Positions 9,801 to 19,317 of a DNA stretch of 64,000 bases are shown piece by piece. Position 1 is the first letter of the stretch; the number at the start of each line of letters is the position of its first letter. Where the stretch lies: positions 62,001 to 126,000 of the forward strand of contig JADKJT010000029.1 in the NCBI GenBank assembly GCA_016720905.1, given 5' to 3'. The stretch comes from Gemmatimonadaceae bacterium. Lineage in GTDB: Bacteria > Gemmatimonadota > Gemmatimonadetes > Gemmatimonadales > Gemmatimonadaceae. Position numbers and translations under genes: made by a program. The notes under the pieces are model-generated. The model worked only from the letters and a program-made list of their open reading frames with translations. It did no database searches and was not told the origin of the DNA.

Positions 9801-11113
9801 TCGCCCGGCCTGAGGCCGTGAAGACGACGCGCTCCACACTGTCGGGAGAGCGTCGCACGATTGCGCGTCCCGCCGTGGTACAGGGCGTCGGTCTGCACCT
9901 CGGCCGGCCCTGCACGTTGACGTTCGTTCCCGCACCAACTGGCGCAGGCATCACGTTTCGCCGCGGCGATCGCCCGGACGCGCCACCGGTACCCGCGCGC
10001 GTCGAAGTGGCGGTGGATGCGGAACGTCGAACGCAGCTGGGAACGGGCGACGCGTCGTTGCATACGGTTGAGCATGTCCTCGCGGCGGTGGGCGCCCTGG
10101 CGATTGACGACCTCTGCATCGTGATGGACGGACCTGAACCGCCGATCATGGATGGGAGTGCCGCACCATTCCTTGACGCGTTGCGGCAGGCCGGCGTGGA
10201 GCCCAATGGCGGGCGGCCCGATTGGCTGGTGCTCCGCAAGACGATCCACGTGGTGGATGGGGACTCGACCTACGAGGCGCGACCGAGCGAGGGCCTGGTG
10301 CTCGACGTCGCGATTGAGTTCCCGCATCCGCTTATCGGACGACAGTCCGGATCGTATCGGATTACTCCGGAACGTTTTGCCGACGAACTGGCGCGCGCCC
10401 GGACGTTTGGCTTCCTCCGCGAGGTGGAATGGCTGCACTCGAAGGGCCTCGCACAGGGCGCGTCCACGGCGAATGCCGTGGTGCTGGATGACGTCGGTGT
10501 CGTGGACACCGCGCTCCGCTGGCCGGATGAATTCGTTCGACACAAGGCCTTGGATTGCGTGGGCGATCTTGTCCTTGCTGGTTGCCGTGTGCGAGCGCAT
10601 ATCATTGCCGACCGACCAAGCCACCGAGGGACGATCGCATTGGTGCGCGCCCTGGTGCAACACGCTGTCCGGGAGTCCGCCGTGTATACCATCGAAGACA
10701 TCATGCAGGTGCTGCCGCACCGCTACCCTTTCCTGCTGGTCGACCGCATTCTCGAAATCGAGGAAGGGAAGCGGATTGTCGGCATCAAGAACGTCACCAT
10801 CAACGAACCGTTCTTCCAGGGGCACTTCCCAGGCCATCCCATCATGCCCGGCGTGCTGATCGTCGAGTCGATGGCACAGGTCGGCGGCATGTTGCTCATG
10901 GGAACGATCGCCGATCCGTCCAGCAAGGTTGTGTATTTCATGTCACTGGACAACATCAAGTTCCGGCGACCGGTCCGACCCGGCGATCAACTGCGCCTGG
11001 AAATTGAATTGGTGCAACAGCGTGGCATGACGTGTCGCATGAAGGGGAAGGCCACGGTGGACGGCCTGGTCGTGGCCGAAGCCGAAATGGCGGCTGTTGT
11101 ACGCGATCGATGA
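9797..11113 (+). CDS. lpxC: Bifunctional UDP-3-O-acyl-GlcNAc deacetylase / 3-hydroxyacyl-ACP dehydratase (LpxC-FabZ fusion)
   Basis: The gene starts with GTG at 9797, overlapping lpxD by four bases, and encodes 438 residues. Residues about 22-290 are LpxC, the committed step of lipid A synthesis. HTVEH (89-93) carries the zinc ligand His93 and the catalytic Glu92; HKALD (249-253) gives the ligands His249 and Asp253. Residues about 296-438 are FabZ, with LPHRYPFLLVDR and GHFPGHPIMPGVLIVE (catalytic His343, Glu357). The join is short (residues 290-296). Such fusions are known, for example in Bacteroidota, and join two enzymes that compete for hydroxyacyl chains. No other fabZ is seen in the window, including in the fab cluster near 60 kb. 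Confidence 0.95.
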   Translation: MIARPEAVKTTRSTLSGERRTIARPAVVQGVGLHLGRPCTLTFVPAPTGAGITFRRGDRPDAPPVPARVEVAVDAERRTQLGTGDASLHTVEHVLAAVGALAIDDLCIVMDGPEPPIMDGSAAPFLDALRQAGVEPNGGRPDWLVLRKTIHVVDGDSTYEARPSEGLVLDVAIEFPHPLIGRQSGSYRITPERFADELARARTFGFLREVEWLHSKGLAQGASTANAVVLDDVGVVDTALRWPDEFVRHKALDCVGDLVLAGCRVRAHIIADRPSHRGTIALVRALVQHAVRESAVYTIEDIMQVLPHRYPFLLVDRILEIEEGKRIVGIKNVTINEPFFQGHFPGHPIMPGVLIVESMAQVGGMLLMGTIADPSSKVVYFMSLDNIKFRRPVRPGDQLRLEIELVQQRGMTCRMKGKATVDGLVVAEAEMAAVVRDR

Positions 11114-11886
11114 ACACCCGCATCCATCCAACGGCGCTGGTTGATGCGACCGCCCAATTCGGTGCGGACGTCAGCGTGGGCCCGTTTGCCATCGTCGGAC
11201 CGCGCTGCGTGGTTGGTGATGGCTGCACGATCGCCGCGCGCGCGACGCTCGAACAGAACGTGCGTCTGGGGGCGCGTGTCCAGGTGGGCAGTGGTGCCAT
11301 CATCGGAGGCGATCCGCAGGATTTGAAGTATCGCGGCGAAGAGACGTGGGTGGATATCGGGGATGACACGGCCGTGCGGGAGTATGCGACGGTGAACCGG
11401 GGCACCGCGCATTCGATCACCACCACGGTGGGCAGGCACTGTTTCCTGATGAGTTACTCCCACATTGCGCACGACTGTCATCTGGGCGATCACGTGATCA
11501 TCTCGAACGGCACGCAATTGGCCGGGCATGTGACCATCGAGGATCGCGCAACGATTTCCGGCCTCTGCGCCGTGCATCAGTTCGCCCGCATTGGACGGCA
11601 CGCGTTCATCGGGGGTTGCTCGCGCGTGGTGAAGGACGTGCCACCGTTCGTACGCGCGGCGGGGAACCCGATCAAGCTGTTTGGTCTGAACTCGGTGGGA
11701 CTGCAACGCAGCGGATTCGATGCGGCCATCGTGGCCGAACTCAAGCGCGCCTACCGCTATTGCTTTCGTTCCGACTTGAACTTGTCGCAGGGCGTGGAGC
11801 GTGCGCGGGCCGAGATTGCCGATGTGCTTGAAGTCCGCCATTTCCTGGCGTTCATCGAAGCGAGTCAGCGCGGCGTGGGTTTCTGA
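11110..11886 (+). CDS. lpxA: UDP-N-acetylglucosamine acyltransferase LpxA
   Basis: LpxA catalyses the first acyl transfer of lipid A synthesis in the cytoplasm. The protein has 258 residues, close to the usual 262. Hexapeptide repeats form the N-terminal three quarters, beginning with IHPTALVDATAQFGADV. SHIAHDC (117-123) contains His118 and the expected catalytic His121. The C-terminal helical part (FGLNSVGLQRSGFD onward) matches the family. The ATG overlaps the lpxC/fabZ stop, and its own stop overlaps the next gene (TGATG), so the operon is tightly coupled. Confidence 0.95.
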   Translation: MNTRIHPTALVDATAQFGADVSVGPFAIVGPRCVVGDGCTIAARATLEQNVRLGARVQVGSGAIIGGDPQDLKYRGEETWVDIGDDTAVREYATVNRGTAHSITTTVGRHCFLMSYSHIAHDCHLGDHVIISNGTQLAGHVTIEDRATISGLCAVHQFARIGRHAFIGGCSRVVKDVPPFVRAAGNPIKLFGLNSVGLQRSGFDAAIVAELKRAYRYCFRSDLNLSQGVERARAEIADVLEVRHFLAFIEASQRGVGF

Positions 11887-12944
11887 TGAGTAACCCGACG
11901 GATCGGCGCGCCTACAGCGGCGCGACGGCACCACGGGTTGGGGTCGTGGGGGCCGGTGGGCTGGGGGTGCACCATGTGCGCATTCTGCGCGATCTGGCGG
12001 GCGACCGTTTTGTCGGCTTTGTCGACGAGAATCCGGCGCGCGCGGCCGAAGTCGCGGCGCAGCTGGGCGTGCGCGCACTGCCGTCGCTGGAGGCACTGCT
12101 GGGCGAGGTGGATGCCGTATCGGTGGTGGTGCCGACCACCGCCCATCATCGCGTCGCCGCGGCGGCATTGCGTGCCGGGAAGCATGTCTTCATCGAGAAG
12201 CCGTTCACGGTGACGCTTGCCGAGGCCGACGACCTTATCGCACAAGCTCGGGTGGCCGGCGTGGTCCTGCAAGTGGGACACGTCGAGCGATTCAATCGCG
12301 CGGTGCGCGCCGCCATGCCCTATGTCGATGGGCCGCGATTCATCGAGAGTGATCGACTGGCGCCGTTTAATCCGCGTGGATCCGACGTGGCGGTGGTGCT
12401 GGACCTCATGATTCACGATCTGGATCTCGTGCATACGCTGGTCGGGTCACCTGTCGTCGATGTGCAGGCAATGGGCATCCCGGTGCTCACGCCGCAACTT
12501 GACATTGCCAACGCCCGGCTGACATTCGCCAATGGTGCCGTGGCGAACATTACCGCCAGTCGTGTGTCGCGCGAGCGCGTGCGAAAGCTGCGGATCTTTC
12601 AGCAGAGCGGATACCTGTCGCTGGACCTGGCGGCTGGTACAGGCGAGTTCTTTCGGCTGCGGCCCGATTTCGACCCGCGCCAGCTCGCGCGTGCTCCCCG
12701 TGCACTCGAGGACTTTGTCGAACGGGTGGTATTGGACGCTCCCGAGGGCGAACCGCTGGGGCTCGAACTGGCGCAGTTCCTCGGCGCGGTGATGGGCGTA
12801 CGCCCGATCGCCGTGACCGGTGCTGAGGGTCGCGAGGCGCTTGAAGCCGCGTTGCGAATTGTCACGGCGATCGCGGCGGCGCACGCCACGATGCTGGAAG
12901 ATGCCGCGGCCACCGCGCGAGCGAAGTCGACCACCCGTGCGTGA
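11886..12944 (+). CDS. Gfo/Idh/MocA family NAD(P)-dependent oxidoreductase within the lipid A operon
   Basis: This 352-residue protein has an N-terminal Rossmann fold (VGVVGAGGLGVHHVR, about 17-31). It has the family's EKP motif with the conserved lysine (FIEKPF, near residue 105), and DLMIHDLDLV (about 175-184) with the catalytic histidine. It lies between lpxA and lpxB and overlaps both. In bacteria with a 3-amino lipid A, the oxidoreductase GnnA sits near lpxA and acts with the aminotransferase GnnB on UDP-GlcNAc. No GnnB-like gene is visible here, so the substrate is uncertain. A role in modifying a UDP-sugar lipid A precursor is an inference from position. Confidence 0.85.
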   Translation: MSNPTDRRAYSGATAPRVGVVGAGGLGVHHVRILRDLAGDRFVGFVDENPARAAEVAAQLGVRALPSLEALLGEVDAVSVVVPTTAHHRVAAAALRAGKHVFIEKPFTVTLAEADDLIAQARVAGVVLQVGHVERFNRAVRAAMPYVDGPRFIESDRLAPFNPRGSDVAVVLDLMIHDLDLVHTLVGSPVVDVQAMGIPVLTPQLDIANARLTFANGAVANITASRVSRERVRKLRIFQQSGYLSLDLAAGTGEFFRLRPDFDPRQLARAPRALEDFVERVVLDAPEGEPLGLELAQFLGAVMGVRPIAVTGAEGREALEAALRIVTAIAAAHATMLEDAAATARAKSTTRA

Positions 12945-14049
12945 AATTCTGTTTGTCGTCGGTGAGGCCTCCGGCGACCTGCACGCGGGAAAAGTCGCAG
13001 AGGCAATTCGCGCGACGCGCCCGGATCAGCCGATGGCGGGAATTGGCGGTGAGTACATGCGTGCTGCCGGCGTTTCAATTCTGGAACCGGTTGAGCGGCT
13101 GGCCGTGATGGGATTCGCCGAGGTGCTCGCCCACATTCCGCGCCACTGGATGTTGTTGCGCACCTTGCGCTCGCGCATTGAGGGCGGGCACGTGGGGTTG
13201 GTCGTGCTCATTGACTATCCCGGATTCAATTTGAAAGTGGCGGAAGTCGCGCATCGAGCCGGTATCCCCGTGCTGTACTACATCACGCCGCAGGTGTGGG
13301 CGTGGGGGGCCGGACGATTGCCGACGCTGGCGCGATTGGTGACGCGCGCCGCGCCCATCCTGCCGTTCGAGGAAGCGCTACTGCGCCAACACGGGATCGA
13401 CGCGACGTTCGTCGGTCATCCGCTGCTGGATCGCGCGTCGTCACTGCCGTCGGTCGCCGAGGCGCGATCCGCACTGGGGCTGTCCCCCGACGGCGAAGTG
13501 CTGGCGGTGTTTCCCGGCAGTCGGCACGCGGAACTGGCGCAACACCTGAAGCCGTTCATCGCCACGGCCCGAGAACTGCAGCGGCGGCGTCCGGGAATGC
13601 AGGTGATTGTCAGCGTGGCCCCCACCGTGCGTGTCGATCCGGCGGACTGTCCTTTTCCGCTCGTGCATGGGCAATCGTTCACCGTGCTGCGCGCGGCGAC
13701 GGCAGGATTGCTCAAAAGTGGGACCACGACGCTCGAAGCGGCGGTAGCCGATCTGCCGCACGTGATCGGGTATCGCACCAGCGCCGTCACCTATGCGATC
13801 GCACGCCGTCTCGTGAAGATCCCGCACATTGGCCTGGTCAATGTGGTGGCGGGCCGTGAGGTGTCGAAGGAGTTCGTGCAGGACGCCTTTGTCCCTCATC
13901 GCGTGGCCGATGCGCTTGAGCCTTTATTGGACGCGTCGAGCACGGCGTCATCGACGGCGCGAGCGGGTCTGGCTGAGGTCCGTGACCGACTGGGGACGCC
14001 GGGGGCATCCGTTCGGGTGGCGACCATGGCACTCGAGATGGTGACGTGA
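12937..14049 (+). CDS. lpxB: Lipid-A-disaccharide synthase LpxB
   Basis: LpxB joins UDP-diacylglucosamine to lipid X to make the disaccharide. The GTG at 12937 starts the conserved REILFVVGEASGDLHAGKV. The start lies inside the end of the preceding gene. The product has 370 residues, the normal length. Family motifs seen are DYPGFNLKVAEVA, YYITPQVWAWG, LPFEEALLRQHG with FVGHPLLD, FPGSRHAELAQHL, and the late LLKSGTTTLEAAVADLPHVIGYR. The last motif resembles the UDP-sugar site of GT19 enzymes. Confidence 0.94.
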   Translation: MREILFVVGEASGDLHAGKVAEAIRATRPDQPMAGIGGEYMRAAGVSILEPVERLAVMGFAEVLAHIPRHWMLLRTLRSRIEGGHVGLVVLIDYPGFNLKVAEVAHRAGIPVLYYITPQVWAWGAGRLPTLARLVTRAAPILPFEEALLRQHGIDATFVGHPLLDRASSLPSVAEARSALGLSPDGEVLAVFPGSRHAELAQHLKPFIATARELQRRRPGMQVIVSVAPTVRVDPADCPFPLVHGQSFTVLRAATAGLLKSGTTTLEAAVADLPHVIGYRTSAVTYAIARRLVKIPHIGLVNVVAGREVSKEFVQDAFVPHRVADALEPLLDASSTASSTARAGLAEVRDRLGTPGASVRVATMALEMVT

Positions 14050-14056
14050 GGGGGCC

Positions 14057-14803
14057 GTGAAGGAGGTCAATGCGCAGGGGGGGATTGAAGCGAACACACC
14101 GCCTCGTGAGCCGAGAAGCATTCCAGCGCCCGCACCGGGCGCCGCGGCCTTCGACCTTCGTACGCGTGTCCTGATTCGCCTGACAGGCTGGCTGCTCTTC
14201 GCGTTGGCCCGCACGTGGCGCGTTCGGGTGCATGGGCGCAAGGCGCTTCTGGCGCGCCGCGCGGAGGATGCCCGTGTGGTGGTGACATTGTGGCACGGTC
14301 AGCTGCTGCCCGTGTCCTGGGCGCAGCGCCAGCCCACGCGCGCGATGATCAGTGAGCACCGCGATGGTGAAATGATCGCCCACATTGTCGGCCTGATGGG
14401 TATTGGCAGTATTCGCGGCTCGTCGTCTCGTGGTGGCGCGCGCGCGTTGCTGGAGTGTGCGCGTGTCTTGCGCAGCGGCGCGGACGTTGCGATAACGCCT
14501 GACGGCCCACGCGGCCCACGCCACAGTTTTGCGCCAGGCGCGCTGATCGTCGCGTTCCGGGCGCAGACGGTTATCGTGCCGATCGGCGCGCACGTTGATC
14601 GCGCGTGGCGACTACGGAGTTGGGATCAGTTCGAGATACCGAAACCGTTCGCGCGCGTGACCATGGTGTATGGTACCCCGCTACCCGTCGCTGGCGCGGA
14701 TGTTCGCGAGGTGTCTGCACGCACCGGGGAATTCGCCGCAGCGATGGAGGCAGTGACCGCTGAGGCGGCTCGGCTGGCGCGTTGGGGCGTGGCACCACCA
14801 TGA
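14057..14803 (+). CDS. DUF374-type lysophospholipid acyltransferase family protein
   Basis: This roughly 248-residue protein is probably a membrane-associated acyltransferase. Hallmarks are LWHGQLLPVSW (about 76-86), SEHRDGEMIA and the strongly conserved AITPDGPRGPR (about 147-157), all typical of the DUF374 group related to LpxL/PlsC acyltransferases. The first 35 residues are Pro/Ala-rich and probably disordered. The start is uncertain: GTG at 14057 is the in-frame choice, while the ATG after a good AGGAGG site (14070) is out of frame. Lying between lpxB and lpxK, it probably adds or remodels an acyl chain on lipid A. The exact acceptor is not shown by sequence. Confidence 0.8.
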   Translation: MKEVNAQGGIEANTPPREPRSIPAPAPGAAAFDLRTRVLIRLTGWLLFALARTWRVRVHGRKALLARRAEDARVVVTLWHGQLLPVSWAQRQPTRAMISEHRDGEMIAHIVGLMGIGSIRGSSSRGGARALLECARVLRSGADVAITPDGPRGPRHSFAPGALIVAFRAQTVIVPIGAHVDRAWRLRSWDQFEIPKPFARVTMVYGTPLPVAGADVREVSARTGEFAAAMEAVTAEAARLARWGVAPP

Positions 14804-15882
14804 GTATGTCGACCATCGTCGACGCGGTGTGGCAGGGGGAGACGCTGCCGGCCCGCGTGGCCCGAGGACTGCTGGCACCAGCAGCGCGGGCGTTCGGTGC
14901 GGTGGTCGCGCGTCGCAACGCGTACTATGATTCCGCCACGATGTCCGTGGCCGCCCTGCCGGCCCTGTCGGTGGGGAACCTGACGGTTGGCGGTACCGGC
15001 AAGACTCCGTTCGCCGCGTGGTGTGTGCAGCAACTGCGCGCGCGCGGTGCGCGTCCGTCCATCGTGATGCGTGGTGTCGGTGACGACGAGTGGCGTGTCC
15101 ACGGCGTGTTGAATCCGAATGTCCCCGTGATTGTGTCGCCCGATCGTGGTGCTGGCATGCTGGTGGCGCGCACACGTGGCGCCGACTGTGCCGTGCTCGA
15201 CGACGCGTTCCAGCATCGCCGGGCGTCACGGATCGGGGACCTCGTGTTGGTCAGCGCGGACCGTTGGGCCGGGGCGGCCCGCCTGTTGCCGGCCGGGCCG
15301 TTTCGTGAACCGCTGTCCGCACTGCGACGCGCGCATGTCGTGGTCATCACCGTCAAGGCTGCCGCATCCGCGCGGGTTGACGACGTCATGGCCGCCGTGC
15401 GCGCTGCCGCGCCGAATGTGCCGATGGCCGTGGTGCGACTGCAACCGGGGCCATTGCGTCTCGCGGTCACGGTTGGCGCGTCGTCGGGACATGGCGGACC
15501 GCAGAGCGGGATGTTGACGCATTCCCCCGAATGGCTCGCCGGGCGCGACGTCTCGATCGTCAGCGCCATTGGCGATCCGGCGGCGTTTGAATCCCAGCTG
15601 CGCGATCTTGGTGCGGTGCCGGGGAAGGCCTGGCGATTCCCCGATCATCACGACTACAGCGCTGGCGATGCCGCCCAGATTGCGGCCGGTGCGGCCGGTA
15701 CGTCCGGGGTGGTTTGCACACTGAAGGACGCCGTGAAGCTTGCTGCGTGTTGGCCTCGCGAAGCGCCGCCCCTCTGGTATCTTTCACAATCAGTTGTGGT
15801 TGATCGAGGTGCTGAAGCGCTGGACCAGGTACTGGCTCGGCTTCTGGCGGCCCGTGCAACCACCACGTTCACCGCCGGCTGA
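14800..15882 (+). CDS. lpxK: Tetraacyldisaccharide 4'-kinase LpxK
   Basis: LpxK phosphorylates the lipid A disaccharide at the 4' position on the inner face of the cytoplasmic membrane. The protein has 360 residues. An N-terminal amphipathic segment is followed by the P-loop [13 protein letters not shown] (58-70). DDAFQHRR corresponds to the family motif DDGFQHR, and FPDHHDYS matches the FxDHHxYT pattern. The ATG overlaps the stop of the acyltransferase (ATGA). It is the last gene of the lipid A operon; glutamate dehydrogenase begins 28 bases later. Confidence 0.93.
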   Translation: MSMSTIVDAVWQGETLPARVARGLLAPAARAFGAVVARRNAYYDSATMSVAALPALSVGNLTVGGTGKTPFAAWCVQQLRARGARPSIVMRGVGDDEWRVHGVLNPNVPVIVSPDRGAGMLVARTRGADCAVLDDAFQHRRASRIGDLVLVSADRWAGAARLLPAGPFREPLSALRRAHVVVITVKAAASARVDDVMAAVRAAAPNVPMAVVRLQPGPLRLAVTVGASSGHGGPQSGMLTHSPEWLAGRDVSIVSAIGDPAAFESQLRDLGAVPGKAWRFPDHHDYSAGDAAQIAAGAAGTSGVVCTLKDAVKLAACWPREAPPLWYLSQSVVVDRGAEALDQVLARLLAARATTTFTAG

Positions 15883-15910
15883 GTCCGGCCTTAAAAAAAG
15901 ACCTGTCGAC

Positions 15911-17221
15911 ATGGCTATCGACCTTCTCCGGCTTCCCACGGACAGCATTGTCCGTCCAGACAAAGACATCTTTCTCAACGAAGACAATCCGTTCGAGGGC
16001 ATGATGTCGCGGTTCGACCGCGCAGCAGAACTGCTCGACCTGGAACCCGGCATCTACAAGATCCTGCGGAATCCGGAAAAGCAGTTGATCGTTTCGGTTC
16101 CGGTGACGATGGACAACGGGGATGTCGAGGTCTTTACCGGATATCGGGTGCTGTACAACACGTCACGTGGCCCGGCGAAGGGAGGTATTCGCTTCGACAA
16201 GCACGTCACGCTTGAGGAAGTGAAGGCGCTCGCAGCGTGGATGACGTGGAAGTGCGCCGTGGTCAACCTGCCGTTTGGCGGTGCCAAGGGTGGGGTGGTG
16301 TGTGACCCGCTGAGCATGAGTGTCGGGGAACTCGAGCGCGTCACGCGCCGGTACACCAAGGGCATCATTTCGCTGCTGGGACCTGACACCGACGTGCCGG
16401 CTCCCGATGTCAACACCAATGAACGCGTGATGGCGTGGGTCATGGACACGTACTCCATGCACGTCGGACGGACCGAGAATGCGGTCGTGACCGGAAAGCC
16501 GGTGGAGATGGGTGGATCGCTTGGACGCCGGGAAGCGACGGGCCGCGGCGTGATGCTGTGTACGCGTGAGGCGCTGGAGCATCTCGGCCTCAAAATGGAG
16601 GGCGCCACGGTCGCAGTGCAGGGCTTTGGGAATGTGGGATCGATCACCGCGCAGCTGCTGGCGAACGAAGGCTGCAAGATCGTCGCGATCAGCGATCGCG
16701 CCGGCGCTTTCTACAGCGCCAAGGGAATCGACGTCGAACTGGCGATTGCGTACGTGCAGAAGCACCGTTCGCTGGAGGGATTCACGGGTGCCGAGTCCAT
16801 CGGTGCGGAAGAACTGCTCACGTTGGACGTGGACGTCCTGGTGCCGGCCGCGCTGGAAAATGTGATCACCACCAAGAACGCGCCAAAGATTCGCGCCAAG
16901 ATGATCTGCGAAGGCGCCAACGGACCCACCACGGCTGCCGCCGACTCCATTCTTGATGAGAAGGGTGTCTTTGTGGTACCGGATATCCTTGCCAATGCGG
17001 GCGGCGTGACCGTGTCCTACTTCGAGTGGGTCCAGGATCGCATGGGCTACTTCTGGTCGGAAGCCGACGTGAACGAGCGGTTGGCCGGCATCATGACGCG
17101 CAGCTTTCAGGAGGTGCTGCAAATGTCCAAGCAGCATCGCGTGAATATGCGCACGGCGGCGTACATGCTGTCGATCAGCCGTGTCGCGACCGTGCATCGT
17201 CTGCGTGGCATCTACGCCTGA
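15911..17221 (+). CDS. gdhA: Glu/Leu/Phe/Val family dehydrogenase, probably NAD(P)-glutamate dehydrogenase
   Basis: This 436-residue enzyme would interconvert glutamate and 2-oxoglutarate plus ammonia. The start at 15911 gives [12 protein letters not shown]; earlier in-frame starts would read through lpxK. The N-terminal domain carries [19 protein letters not shown] and [20 protein letters not shown], whose lysines are the substrate-binding and catalytic lysines of the family. The NAD-binding half has [15 protein letters not shown]. Length and motifs fit the hexameric glutamate dehydrogenase class rather than the shorter leucine or valine enzymes, but substrate preference is inferred. Confidence 0.88.
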   Translation: MAIDLLRLPTDSIVRPDKDIFLNEDNPFEGMMSRFDRAAELLDLEPGIYKILRNPEKQLIVSVPVTMDNGDVEVFTGYRVLYNTSRGPAKGGIRFDKHVTLEEVKALAAWMTWKCAVVNLPFGGAKGGVVCDPLSMSVGELERVTRRYTKGIISLLGPDTDVPAPDVNTNERVMAWVMDTYSMHVGRTENAVVTGKPVEMGGSLGRREATGRGVMLCTREALEHLGLKMEGATVAVQGFGNVGSITAQLLANEGCKIVAISDRAGAFYSAKGIDVELAIAYVQKHRSLEGFTGAESIGAEELLTLDVDVLVPAALENVITTKNAPKIRAKMICEGANGPTTAAADSILDEKGVFVVPDILANAGGVTVSYFEWVQDRMGYFWSEADVNERLAGIMTRSFQEVLQMSKQHRVNMRTAAYMLSISRVATVHRLRGIYA

Positions 17222-17233
17222 TCGGCGCTCACG

Positions 17234-17698
17234 GTGCGCGTGTCACTGCTGACGGTCGGCAAGCCCCGACAGGTGGGGCTGGCCGAGGCGATACGCGACT
17301 ATGAATCGCGCGCCGCGCGCTATTGGCCGCTGGACGTCATCGAAGTGAAGGAGGAGTCTGCGCGCGGTGCGACACCGGAGCACGTGCGCGCACGCGAAGC
17401 CGATCGGCTGGTGGAACGACTGGCCCCGGAGGCCCGGGTCATCGCGTGCGATCCGGGCGGTGACACGCTGGACTCCACGGCGTTCGCGCACTGGTTGTCG
17501 TCGATGCGCGATGCGGCGCTCAGTGTGGCGTTCGTGATTGGTGGGGCGTACGGCCTGGGCGAGACGGTGCGAGCCCGGGCATCACGTCGAATGTCGCTTG
17601 CGCCATGGACCTTGCCGCACGAACTCGCACGCCTCGTGTTGGCGGAACAACTCTATCGCGCCGGCACCATCGTGCGCGGTGAACCCTATCACAAGTGA
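17234..17698 (+). CDS. rlmH: 23S rRNA (pseudouridine1915-N3)-methyltransferase RlmH
   Basis: This 154-residue protein matches the usual RlmH length (155). It begins with GTG at 17234. The SPOUT knot region is visible as FVIGGAYGLGETVRARASRRMSLAPWTLPHELARLVLAEQLYRA, read in parts from about residue 101 to 143; the GGAYG and LAEQLYRA elements are hallmarks. The end HKW-like tail is GEPYHK. It starts 12 bases after the dehydrogenase and overlaps bshC by one base (TGATG). Confidence 0.93.
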   Translation: MRVSLLTVGKPRQVGLAEAIRDYESRAARYWPLDVIEVKEESARGATPEHVRAREADRLVERLAPEARVIACDPGGDTLDSTAFAHWLSSMRDAALSVAFVIGGAYGLGETVRARASRRMSLAPWTLPHELARLVLAEQLYRAGTIVRGEPYHK

Positions 17699-19317
17699 TG
17701 CCACCACTCGACGACAACGCATCGATCGCGGCGTCTGCGCGGCCGGCAGGGTGGTTCATGCGCCGCGTGCCGCTCGGTGGCTCGCCACTCTCGCAGGCCT
17801 TGCAGCAGGATCCCGGGCTGCATGGATGGATGACCACACGACCGGGGTCGCTCGACGACTGGCGCGCGCGCGTGCAGCGCCTGCAGTCGCAGGCGCAGAC
17901 GAGGGATTGGCTGACGCCGCTTGCACCGGCCATTGCGGCGACCGGACGTGCCGCGGATCGCCTGGGACGCGCGGCGGCGCAGGGCGTCGTCGTCACCACG
18001 GGACAGCAGCCCGGCCTGTTTGGGGGACCGGCATACACGTTCAGCAAGGCGCTGAGCGCGCTGGCCATGGCCGACGTGCTCGAGGACGCGACCGGCGTGC
18101 CGGTCGCACCAATCTTCTGGGCGGCAACCGACGACGCCGATTGGCTTGAAGCGGCAGTCACGTACGTTGCGTCGGCACGCGGTCTCGAGACGTTGACAAT
18201 GGAGGGCCCCGCCACGGATGGTGTGGCCATGGCCGACGTGCCACTGGGCCCGATGACGTCGGCCCTGCAGTCGTTGCGCGACGCGAGTGGTTCCGCTGCG
18301 CATGACGCCGTGCTGCGGGTGATCGAGCAGGCATATGTGCCGCACGCCACGGTGGGGGCGGCCTACGTGCAGCTGTTGCGCGGGATGCTGGAGCCGCTGG
18401 GTATTGCGGTCCTTGATGCCTCGCATCCATCGGTGCGGATGGCGGCCGATCCGTTGCTGCGCCGTGCGCTGCAACAGTCCCATGCGGTGTCCGAGGCGTT
18501 GGCGGCCCGCAGGGGCGCCATCGCGGCGCAGGGATTCGCGCCGCAGGTGGACGTGTTGGACGAGTTATCGTTGGTCTTTCGCACGCAGACCGGCCCGACT
18601 GGGCGGGAGCGTGACCGCGTTCGCACACGGATACCAGTCGCCGACGCCGCTCGACTCGTTCGTGAGGCGGACGCGGGAACACTCGGTGCCAACGTGTTGC
18701 TCAGGCCTGTCATCGAACGCGCGCTCCTGCCCACAATTGCGTATCATGCGGGACCGGGTGAGTACGCGTACTTTGCCCAGATCGCGCCAATCGCCGAGGT
18801 GCTGGGCCTGGAGGTTCCGCTCGCGGTCCCGCGCTGGTCTGGCGAAGTCATCGACGTGCGCGCCGAGCTCATGCGGGAATCGCTTGGCATCGACGAAACG
18901 GCGCTGCGCGATCCGCACGCGGCGGAATTGCATGTGGCGCGTCGGGCGGTTGAGCCTGAACTGCAGGACGCCATCGAAAGACTCCGACTGGCCGTGGAAA
19001 CGCAGGTGCGTGCGGTTCGGGAAGCGGTGTTGCTGGCCGCGCCAGTGGTTTCGCCGGATGTGGTGTCGGGACTCTCCAAGGACATCATGCTGCGTCTTGA
19101 TCGTTTCGAACGACGGGTGACGGCGGGAGTGAAACGACGGGAAGAGACCCTGATGCGGGATGTCGCCTTCGTTCGCGCCTCCGTGCGCCCCGGCGGGCAT
19201 TCGCCGGAACGCAAACTCAATCTGGTGCCGATGCTCGCGCGATTTGGCCCGGCCATTTTCGACGCGATGCGCGGTGACGCGCACGCGTATGTCGAACGGC
19301 TTGTCCAAGGCCACTGA
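17698..19317 (+). CDS. bshC: Putative cysteine ligase BshC (bacillithiol biosynthesis)
   Basis: BshC joins cysteine to glucosaminyl-malate in the last step of bacillithiol synthesis. The protein has about 539 residues, normal for the family. The diagnostic VTTGQQPGLFGGPAYTF stretch lies at about 97-113, followed by PIFWAATDDADWLEAA (FWxxxEDHD in Firmicutes; here TDDAD). FVRASVRPGGHSPERKLNLVPML near the C-terminus is a further family element. The ATG at 17698 overlaps the rlmH stop, and a GTG at 17695 is also possible. bshA and bshB are not in the window. Finding this in a diderm suggests bacillithiol or a derivative as the main low-molecular-weight thiol. Confidence 0.87.
   Translation: MPPLDDNASIAASARPAGWFMRRVPLGGSPLSQALQQDPGLHGWMTTRPGSLDDWRARVQRLQSQAQTRDWLTPLAPAIAATGRAADRLGRAAAQGVVVTTGQQPGLFGGPAYTFSKALSALAMADVLEDATGVPVAPIFWAATDDADWLEAAVTYVASARGLETLTMEGPATDGVAMADVPLGPMTSALQSLRDASGSAAHDAVLRVIEQAYVPHATVGAAYVQLLRGMLEPLGIAVLDASHPSVRMAADPLLRRALQQSHAVSEALAARRGAIAAQGFAPQVDVLDELSLVFRTQTGPTGRERDRVRTRIPVADAARLVREADAGTLGANVLLRPVIERALLPTIAYHAGPGEYAYFAQIAPIAEVLGLEVPLAVPRWSGEVIDVRAELMRESLGIDETALRDPHAAELHVARRAVEPELQDAIERLRLAVETQVRAVREAVLLAAPVVSPDVVSGLSKDIMLRLDRFERRVTAGVKRREETLMRDVAFVRASVRPGGHSPERKLNLVPMLARFGPAIFDAMRGDAHAYVERLVQGH

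Noticed and set aside
14070..14072. ATG after a strong AGGAGG site as the acyltransferase start
   Set aside because: It is out of frame with the DUF374 protein.
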